Positions 58,480-64,000 of a DNA stretch of 64,000 nt are shown one piece after another. Both the position numbers and the translations under genes were made by a program. The stretch is from positions 17,108-81,107 of the IMG/VR virus record IMGVR_UViG_3300042197_001295; one strand, 5' to 3'. Numbering within the stretch: position 1 is the first letter of the stretch; every line of letters starts with the position of its first letter. The notes below the pieces were generated by a model. It made no database searches, had not been told where the DNA came from, and was given only the letters and a program-made list of their open reading frames with translations. Origin of the DNA: a virus.

Positions 58480-59115
58480 TCAAGAAACAAGATCGTTTAT
58501 TTTGTTTCTATATTTTTTTATAAAATTTTCGTCTATTATTGTATTTTCTTCAACGAAATTTTCTGCTATTCTTTCGTATTGTAAATGAAAAAAATCTTCA
58601 GGTGAAGAAAAAAATTCTATGTAAGATTGATTTTCGTTTAACCACCATTTTTGGTCATCGATACTAAAACATTCCTTTATTAATTTACAAAGATCCTTTG
58701 TATTGTTATACAAATCATTCGCATAAGATTCATAGATTATGTTGTGTTTAGATTTGTTAAAATATAAATCTTTATGGTCTTTGTATTGATAACTCGTAAC
58801 ACAAACATTGTAATCGTTTATTTCTTTATTTTGTTTTTTTAACAAATTGTAGATTATCGGGGTTGGATCTTCTCGATAACAATAAAATATATTTTTTCTA
58901 TTAATATAGACATTGGTCAGATCATTTGTATACATTCCCCAAAAATTTTCTTTAGAACTTTCTTGAAAATAACTTTTGGGATATGCTGTAGTTTGTAAAA
59001 ATATTTCAATACAACAAGAAACTAAATCTAGTCCAGAAAAAGGAAAACCAATCAAGACCGGATAATCTTGATTGGTCATAAAAGACGTATAAAAGCTTTT
59101 ATTGTAGTCTTCCAT
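58480..59115 (-). CDS. Hypothetical protein, possibly sulfotransferase-like
   Basis: A 211-residue protein. LIGFPFSGLDLVSCCIEIFL could be a degenerate PAPS-binding P-loop, KNIFYCYRE a following strand, and IIYESYANDLYNNTKDLCKL then IKECFSID resembles the Y-E-D-L helix late in sulfotransferases. The key Lys of the P-loop is missing, so activity is doubtful. It overlaps the dUTPase gene by one base. Alternative: a degenerate kinase-like P-loop protein. Confidence 0.45.
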   Translation of the reverse strand: MEDYNKSFYTSFMTNQDYPVLIGFPFSGLDLVSCCIEIFLQTTAYPKSYFQESSKENFWGMYTNDLTNVYINRKNIFYCYREDPTPIIYNLLKKQNKEINDYNVCVTSYQYKDHKDLYFNKSKHNIIYESYANDLYNNTKDLCKLIKECFSIDDQKWWLNENQSYIEFFSSPEDFFHLQYERIAENFVEENTIIDENFIKKYRNKINDLVS

Positions 59116-59600
59116 TACGAACCACTGCTTCCTAAACCACCTCTTGATTTTTTCTGAGGAATTTCGCTTTCAACCAATACAATTTCTGGAATAGGCATAA
59201 TTATAATTTGTGCTATCCTATCTCCCTTTTTGTATATTTTATCATAAATAGCACTATCTTCTTCTCCATTAATATGATTAGATAATAATACATATGAAGG
59301 ACTCATATATAATCTATAATTAAGAATAATTTCGTCAGTATAGCCATGATCAATAACGGCAACAGAGTTGACTAAACTCAAACATTTATTTTTAATAGAC
59401 GATCTTGGGAAAACATATCCTACATAATTTTTTGGAATATTTATTCCTATCCCGGTTTCGTAACTTATAATACACGTATTATTCGTTTCTCTTTTTATAT
59501 CACCTTCTTCCAAAGCATATATATCAAATGCGGCATCATATTGATTGGCTTTTGTTGGAATTTTTGCATCCACATGATGTTTGTATAATTCAATATTCAT
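59115..59600 (-). CDS. dut: Deoxyuridine triphosphatase (dUTPase)
   Basis: A 161-residue trimeric-type dUTPase with all five motifs in order: AAFDIYALEEG (1), FPRSSIKNK (2), NSVAVIDHGYTDEI (3), GDRIAQIIIMP (4) and SRGGLGSSGS (5). The usual final Phe/Thr is replaced by Gly-Ser. It hydrolyses dUTP to dUMP and PPi, keeping uracil out of phage DNA and feeding dTMP synthesis. A short insertion (residues 105-125) lies between motifs 3 and 4. It overlaps the HAD gene by 11 bases. Confidence 0.9.
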   Translation of the reverse strand: MNIELYKHHVDAKIPTKANQYDAAFDIYALEEGDIKRETNNTCIISYETGIGINIPKNYVGYVFPRSSIKNKCLSLVNSVAVIDHGYTDEIILNYRLYMSPSYVLLSNHINGEEDSAIYDKIYKKGDRIAQIIIMPIPEIVLVESEIPQKKSRGGLGSSGS

Positions 59601-60033
59601 TATATTTTAGTATTTCTAGTGCTTTTTGTAAATCTTTTTCTTCTATTCCGAAATTGTAATTTATTTTTATATGGAAAGGTATTTGATAATCATTAAATAC
59701 CACACTTGATAAATCGTCAAATATACAAAATTTATCTGCCAATATGTTTATATTGTTTGATGATAACCATTCTTGTATTTCGTCTCCTTTTCGTTTGGAG
59801 AAATGTTTTGTTTTATCTATAAAATTCCCAAATAGATTATTATTATTTGTAAAGTGTTTTAATTCGTCGAAAGTTTCATATAAATGTGTTTCGAACACTA
59901 TTTCACATTTTGGTATTTTTGCAACAAAGTCATTCCAAATATTGACAATTTTTTTAGGTATTGTAATAGAATTTATATTCTCAGTAATAGGTAATAAAGT
60001 TCCGTCAATATCTAAAAAAATTATTTGTCTCAT
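59590..60033 (-). CDS. HAD-superfamily phosphatase-like protein
   Basis: A 147-residue protein beginning MRQIIFLDIDGTLLPITENI, the HAD motif I (D-x-D-G-T). FETHLYETFDELKHF could contain the motif II Thr, and DKFCIFDDLSS supplies the motif III/IV acidic pair (D-D). It is a compact HAD without a large cap, likely a phosphatase for a small substrate such as a nucleotide. It overlaps both neighbours; its ATG overlaps the TAA of the 51-residue gene. Confidence 0.75.
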   Translation of the reverse strand: MRQIIFLDIDGTLLPITENINSITIPKKIVNIWNDFVAKIPKCEIVFETHLYETFDELKHFTNNNNLFGNFIDKTKHFSKRKGDEIQEWLSSNNINILADKFCIFDDLSSVVFNDYQIPFHIKINYNFGIEEKDLQKALEILKYNEY

Positions 60034-60188
60034 TAGTCTATATCTGTATAAAAAGATTGAATCAAATATTCGACAATATAATCTAATTGATCTTCATCGA
60101 ATTCAACATCACATTCGGATAATAGATTTTCTATTTTTTCTACTATCGTTTCTTTGTCGTCTTCATATTGTAAATGCTTTTTCGACAT
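60033..60188 (-). CDS. Small acidic hypothetical protein
   Basis: A 51-residue ORF: MSKKHLQYEDDKETIVEKIE, then DEDQLDYIVEYLI near the end. It is acidic and helical. Its TAA overlaps the ATG of the HAD gene (TAATG), the tight coupling seen across this block, which supports it as real. Function unknown. Confidence 0.5.
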   Translation of the reverse strand: MSKKHLQYEDDKETIVEKIENLLSECDVEFDEDQLDYIVEYLIQSFYTDID

Positions 60189-60217
60189 AATAATATCTAC
60201 TAATTAGTATTTTATGT

Positions 60218-60448
60218 TTAGTTTTTTAAAGAAATTATCCTGCCGTTGTCAGGAGACGATTTGTCAAACTCAACAATAACTTTATCACCAACAACCACGC
60301 CCATATATTTCTTTCGAACTTCTTTATTTGGATAACATGTTAAATCAACGAAATTTTCGGCGTTTTCTTCTAAACGAACTAAAAACTTTCCACCTTTTAA
60401 GATTTCTTTTATCAAACCTTCTTTTTTTAAAAGATTTTCTTTTCCCAT
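60218..60448 (-). CDS. infA: Translation initiation factor IF-1 homologue
   Basis: A 76-residue S1/OB-fold protein aligning along its length with bacterial IF-1: KKEGLIKEILKGGKFLVRLE (strands 1-2), FVDLTCYPNKEVRKKYMGVV (compare H-I-S-G-K-M-R-K-N-Y-I in E. coli), and GDKVIVEFDKSSPDNGRII (compare G-D-K-V-T-V-E-L...G-R-I). IF-1 occupies the ribosomal A site during initiation and modulates IF-2 and IF-3. A phage copy could alter start-site choice on its Shine-Dalgarno-poor messages. A TATAAATA box is two bases before the ATG. Confidence 0.8.
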   Translation of the reverse strand: MGKENLLKKEGLIKEILKGGKFLVRLEENAENFVDLTCYPNKEVRKKYMGVVVGDKVIVEFDKSSPDNGRIISLKN

Positions 60449-60449
60449 A

Positions 60450-61298
60450 TTATTTATAATATATTTTTTCTAACATATTTCCGTTAGTAGAATGCATTTT
60501 TTCTAGAAAATTTAAAACTTCTTCAATGCCCATTGGTTTTGCCTGAGTTGGATTAAATCCGTGTTTTTTTTCAAACAATAAAAGAGCATCTTTAAAATTC
60601 TGTAAGAATTTTTCTTTGTCTTTTCTGATTATTGAACACGAATGATTTTCGTCTTGCTCTCCAATATATTGATCAGAATTTGCAATATCCGCCCACCATC
60701 CAAATCCAGTCGAAAACCCATTTTTGAAAATTCTATATGAATGTTCAACATGTTCCATAGCATTGACGAAATTTTCATCAATATATCCAACAATAGGTAT
60801 AATTGCGCTGTTATAATAACTAAACGATCCAAGGATATTTGGATGAAAAGTAATTTCATATTTTTCATCCATACATTCGTAATCAACGGAATTGATTATA
60901 ATCGAAGAACCATCAGAATTTACGTTTGCATTTCCGTGCTTGTGGAAATTAAAATGATAAATTCCACTTGTATATGCATGTTTGATATATCTTTCAAAGA
61001 TAGAATTATCTTTGAGTAACATATCATCCTCGATTAAGAAGATATGTTTTTTATTTTTATTTCTGAGAAATCTTAATAATTCATTTTTTGCATGTCCGAC
61101 AGAAAGCGTTTCTTTATTAATTTCTTTAGAAACTAAAGAAAATTTATCTTTATTATATTCTATAGGTTCTGTGCCGGAATTGAAAATTAAAATTTCTGAC
61201 AAATAATCAGTATCTATAGAATTTAATAAATTATTAAAAAATTCTGGTCTGTTACATGTAATTAAACCAACACCTATATCTTCTTTAAAAATACTCAT
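60450..61298 (-). CDS. Glycosyltransferase, GT-A fold (family 2-like)
   Basis: A 282-residue protein: DIGVGLITCNRPEFFNNLLN (N-terminal nucleotide-binding strand), ILIFNSGTEP, VGHAKNELLRFL and KHIFLIEDDMLLKDNSIFER with the D-x-D metal site (E-D-D). NAMEHVEHSYRIF supplies the later acidic E-D/H motif. It adds a sugar to an unknown acceptor. It lies two bases upstream of the IF-1 gene, with a good TTGACA/TACTAT promoter. Confidence 0.75.
   Translation of the reverse strand: MSIFKEDIGVGLITCNRPEFFNNLLNSIDTDYLSEILIFNSGTEPIEYNKDKFSLVSKEINKETLSVGHAKNELLRFLRNKNKKHIFLIEDDMLLKDNSIFERYIKHAYTSGIYHFNFHKHGNANVNSDGSSIIINSVDYECMDEKYEITFHPNILGSFSYYNSAIIPIVGYIDENFVNAMEHVEHSYRIFKNGFSTGFGWWADIANSDQYIGEQDENHSCSIIRKDKEKFLQNFKDALLLFEKKHGFNPTQAKPMGIEEVLNFLEKMHSTNGNMLEKIYYK
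60451..60458 (-). promoter_or_regulatory. TATAAATA box next to the IF-1 start
   Basis: An exact TATAAATA on the minus strand two bases before the ATG. It overlaps the end of the upstream glycosyltransferase gene; at this distance a promoter role is uncertain. Confidence 0.3.
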
Positions 61299-61307
61299 AT
61301 GAGATAT

Positions 61308-61336
61308 ATAGTATCATATTGATTTTTTGGTGTCAA
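61308..61336 (-). promoter_or_regulatory. Sigma70-type promoter for the GT2/IF-1 unit
   Basis: TTGACA, 17 bases, TACTAT on the minus strand, nine bases before the ATG of the glycosyltransferase. Probably also transcribes IF-1, dUTPase and HAD genes. Confidence 0.65.
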
Positions 61337-62625
61337 TATCCCCAAGAATTAATTTTATTAATTTTTTTCTTAAATTTTGTTTCAACAACAAAATCACGTA
61401 AATTAAAAATTTTAGATTTTTCTGGAATGTAATAATTACATGGACGTGTTTCAGTTAAAAACCAAAAATATTTTTCTGGATGTTTTGGTTGCAATGCTGT
61501 TCCTTGCCCATCTGTTATAATAAAAACAGAATCTGGATGCTGTTTCATTTGATTAACTTCGTTCGCAATAATATCGAATCTTGTCCCACCTCCAACTGGA
61601 ATAGAACAATCTTCGTTTTTATAGATTTGTGTTATATTAGTTAATGTATCATCAAAAACATACACTTTAATATTAAAATATTCTTCTGGAATCATTCTAG
61701 ATGCAGATACAAACATATCAACATATTTTTCACAACTTCCACTAACATCTAAAAATAAACAAATGTTGTTTTTATTTTTTAAAAGTGCATCGTTTTTATT
61801 TTTACCGGGAAATATAAAAGACGAATTACGCATTATGGACGAATATCTTCTATTTTGATAACCCCATTGTGGTTGATTTTTAACTCTTTTGATACTGTAT
61901 CTACACCATTTATCGATAACAGAATACCAAGGTTTTTTCTGAGAAAGATTATTTAACCAATTAATCGTTTTGTTGTTTTGATTGCCGCAAAACGATTGAG
62001 ATTTAATTTCAGATTCTATCTCTTGAGGATCATAAGATTCATATGATTCAAAATATTTTTGAATAAAATCTTGAAAGGTTTCTAATTTTTCTAACCCACT
62101 AATATTTTCCATAGGAAAATACATAATATCACTATTATTATTTTCTTCTGAATTTTTTCTTAGAAGATCGAAATAGTATTCGACGCTTTTATTGTAATGA
62201 TTTTCTATAGGTCCATATTTTTCGGTATCGTGAAACACAGTATCCACCCATGCAATTTTATCTGCTAAATCAGGAGATAAACTGTTTCTTTTTATGTTTA
62301 AAAAATCATTAATGAAATGATTAATATAAACATCTGTTGAGATATTAAATATCTCATATTCGCTTTTATCAAGATCTTTTATTCTCCATAAATGTCCGAA
62401 AAATAAATGACACATTTCATGGCAAATAACAAATACTTTATCTAAATCTGTTTTTGTAGTTTCTTTCCAAAAAGAAGGATTTACATAAAATGTAATTTTA
62501 TTTTCATGTAAACTTACACAAGCAGTTTCTATAGAATTGTTTTCTATAACATTTCCATAACCAACCATTAATTTAAATAATTCATGTTGATCGTAGAAAT
62601 GGTGACGATATTCTTTTATATTCAT
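61333..62625 (-). CDS. VWA-domain protein with metallopeptidase-like domain (DUF2201/CobT-type)
   Basis: A 430-residue protein in two parts. The N-terminal half holds VFVICHEMCHLFFGHLWRIK, an H-E-x-x-H zinc motif with a further His after it. The C-terminal half is a von Willebrand A domain: CLFLDVSGSCEKYVDMFVSA (D-x-S-G-S, MIDAS), PVGGGTRFD (MIDAS Thr) and DSVFIITDGQG (MIDAS Asp). This pairing is known from proteins encoded beside MoxR-type ATPases and resembles the CobT subunit of cobalt chelatase. Its ATG overlaps the stop of the AAA+ gene by one base, so the two probably form one complex. Confidence 0.75.
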   Translation of the reverse strand: MNIKEYRHHFYDQHELFKLMVGYGNVIENNSIETACVSLHENKITFYVNPSFWKETTKTDLDKVFVICHEMCHLFFGHLWRIKDLDKSEYEIFNISTDVYINHFINDFLNIKRNSLSPDLADKIAWVDTVFHDTEKYGPIENHYNKSVEYYFDLLRKNSEENNNSDIMYFPMENISGLEKLETFQDFIQKYFESYESYDPQEIESEIKSQSFCGNQNNKTINWLNNLSQKKPWYSVIDKWCRYSIKRVKNQPQWGYQNRRYSSIMRNSSFIFPGKNKNDALLKNKNNICLFLDVSGSCEKYVDMFVSASRMIPEEYFNIKVYVFDDTLTNITQIYKNEDCSIPVGGGTRFDIIANEVNQMKQHPDSVFIITDGQGTALQPKHPEKYFWFLTETRPCNYYIPEKSKIFNLRDFVVETKFKKKINKINSWGY

Positions 62626-64000
62626 TACTTTACGTAAGCAAAAAACACATCATTGGACTTGGGAAGAATTGTATACAGTGTTTGCAATGAATATTTCTTA
62701 CTGAGATAATCATCTTGTGACCAAACCGTTAAAAGCCTATTCAAAACAGTATCAAATTCTCCATTTTTTGTCAGCGAATCATCCATCAAAGAAAAAACTA
62801 GTAACAAATCATTAAAATTTTTCTTAATAGTATTTTTCGTACATTTTCCATATGACTTTAAAATAATCTTTGTCGCATTTGAAAGTTTTGCAATAGGACA
62901 TTTAATCTCAATTTTTAATGTTTCACTCGTTATATCTTTATAACTAGATCCGACATTGATTAAGTCACACAATCTTCTATTTACAGATTTAAATCTGTAA
63001 ATAGAAGCACTTAAATTCATTCGATCTTCAGACGTAACACTACTAGTAGTAAACAGATTAGTAGGGTCGAATTTTTCTTCAGTTGGGCCGTTTTGAATAA
63101 ATAATGAATTTTCAAGAGAATTAATATCAAATATAGTATTTTTTTGGACTTCCAAAGAAGATTGATTTTTAAGATGATGTAATTTTATCGAAACTACATC
63201 ATTTTCGCACATTTTATTCGTTCTTTCTAGAGAACGAACGACACTAGGAGAAGTATTATATGTAGAACAAATTTCTTTATAGATTTTGCAGAAATTTTTA
63301 TCGTCTAAAGCATATTTAAATTCTACATAACTTTGGTATTCGTCATTTTCCAAAAACATCTTGGAAACAATGTCTCTGGGAGCAAGAGGAGTGTATTTTT
63401 TAAGAGATTCCTCTGTAAAAGTTTTTTTAATATAATTGAGTTTTCCGGTATCGATTAACTTTTTATAGTTTTCTTCGCATGGATTCAACAACAAATCATC
63501 ATATATTAATTTTACAGGATCTGATTGTAGATACGTAACCAGTTGCTTAATATTAGAATCGGAAGGTAAAATTATATTTAATGGGATGCCTTGTTTATAA
63601 GATCTGTATGCTTCTTCCAATCTTCTAGAAGAGATATGTTTTCTGGAATTTTCATGCTGTTCAGCCCACCATTTCACCAAGATGTTTCCATCATTTTTGT
63701 ATTTTTCATTAAAGAACCTTTCGCTAGGTCTAGAAGGAATTCTAATAATACACTGGAATCTATCAATTTGAGCAGGGTCAATTTCTTCTACGTTATAATT
63801 GAACATTTCGTCAGAAGGAGGATTTATGGATGCCCATACAATTTTCAGATTTGGAAATTTTCTTCCATTAATGCTTTTAAATTGTAAAAGTTCCATCATG
63901 GCATTCAATGTGGCTTTATCAGCAGCACGATTATATTCGTCCAGAAAGATTGCTTCCAGATTTTCATTGATTCTGGCAGGTCTTACAAATTTGAGATGTC
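62625..64000 (-). CDS. MoxR-family AAA+ ATPase (partial, runs off right edge)
   Basis: The frame is open to the window's right edge, so the N-terminus and Walker A are not seen; 458 codons are visible. LEAIFLDEYNRAADKATLNA is the Walker B and following helix, LKIVWASINPP is sensor 1, and EIDPAQIDRFQCIIRIPSRP contains the arginine-finger region. The C-terminal 250 residues are an unrecognised helical extension. MoxR/CobS-type ATPases work with VWA partners to insert metals or remodel proteins. It is coupled to the VWA/metallopeptidase gene. Confidence 0.75.
   Translation of the reverse strand, partial: HLKFVRPARINENLEAIFLDEYNRAADKATLNAMMELLQFKSINGRKFPNLKIVWASINPPSDEMFNYNVEEIDPAQIDRFQCIIRIPSRPSERFFNEKYKNDGNILVKWWAEQHENSRKHISSRRLEEAYRSYKQGIPLNIILPSDSNIKQLVTYLQSDPVKLIYDDLLLNPCEENYKKLIDTGKLNYIKKTFTEESLKKYTPLAPRDIVSKMFLENDEYQSYVEFKYALDDKNFCKIYKEICSTYNTSPSVVRSLERTNKMCENDVVSIKLHHLKNQSSLEVQKNTIFDINSLENSLFIQNGPTEEKFDPTNLFTTSSVTSEDRMNLSASIYRFKSVNRRLCDLINVGSSYKDITSETLKIEIKCPIAKLSNATKIILKSYGKCTKNTIKKNFNDLLLVFSLMDDSLTKNGEFDTVLNRLLTVWSQDDYLSKKYSLQTLYTILPKSNDVFFAYVK

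Noticed and set aside
1-64000. tRNA genes, CRISPR arrays and insertion sequences
   Set aside because: No cloverleaf-like segment with a conserved T-arm, no regularly spaced repeat array and no transposase was seen in reading both strands; weak tRNAs cannot be excluded without a dedicated search.

Overview
This window is part of an AT-rich, T4-like contractile-tailed phage (myovirus) genome. Recognisable T4-type genes include neck proteins (gp13 and gp14-like), a sheath stabiliser (gp15-like), portal (gp20), both terminase subunits, prohead protease (gp21-like), major capsid protein (gp23-like), tail sheath (gp18), a gp5-like hub, and the replication/recombination set gp43, gp41, UvsX, gp32, gp44, gp45, gp46 and an RNase H/FEN nuclease. 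The host cannot be named. Shine-Dalgarno sequences are almost absent, sigma70-like TTGACA/TATAAT promoters precede many replication or small genes, and T4-late-like TATAAATA boxes sit just before most virion genes.

Layout. 0-8.7 kb: a cluster, mostly on the minus strand, of proteins sharing a short N-terminal peptide that ends in an L/I-x-E site, next to the prohead protease gene. I read these as capsid-targeted internal proteins that are cleaved and injected. Two are ADP-ribosyltransferase-like, one is GNAT-like and one is Cys-rich and basic. Several genes here are broken. 8.7-23 kb: neck proteins, a bidomain lysin, a TilS-like enzyme, sheath stabiliser, a phosphoesterase, portal, clamp loader, small terminase, intein-containing large terminase and a prohead core protein. 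23-25.7 kb: small early genes and the FEN nuclease. 25.7-42.8 kb: tail and capsid genes (hub, metzincin, sheath, MCP, Hsp20, fibres, RCC1-type fibre) with a likely spanin pair. 42.8-64 kb: one long minus-strand block with sliding clamp, gp32, intein-containing replicative helicase, UvsX, DNA polymerase, glycosyltransferases, gp46, dUTPase, a HAD protein, an IF-1 homologue, and at the right edge a VWA/metallopeptidase protein with a MoxR-type AAA+ ATPase.

How it fits together. The protease recognition site is internally consistent: the MCP, the core protein and the small N-terminal leader peptides all carry L-N-E|A/S or close variants. This makes the left-end cluster the best candidate for a little-described injected-effector system. 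The two inteins both interrupt the Walker A lysine/Ser-Thr junction of an ATPase, and both have the Trp/Cys/Thr triad of class 3 inteins instead of an N-terminal Cys. Translation-related cargo (IF-1 homologue, TilS-like enzyme) in a genome without Shine-Dalgarno sites is a second theme. The gp32 leader looks like a T4-style autoregulatory operator. No tRNA, rRNA, CRISPR array or insertion sequence was seen. Nothing here was tested by database search.
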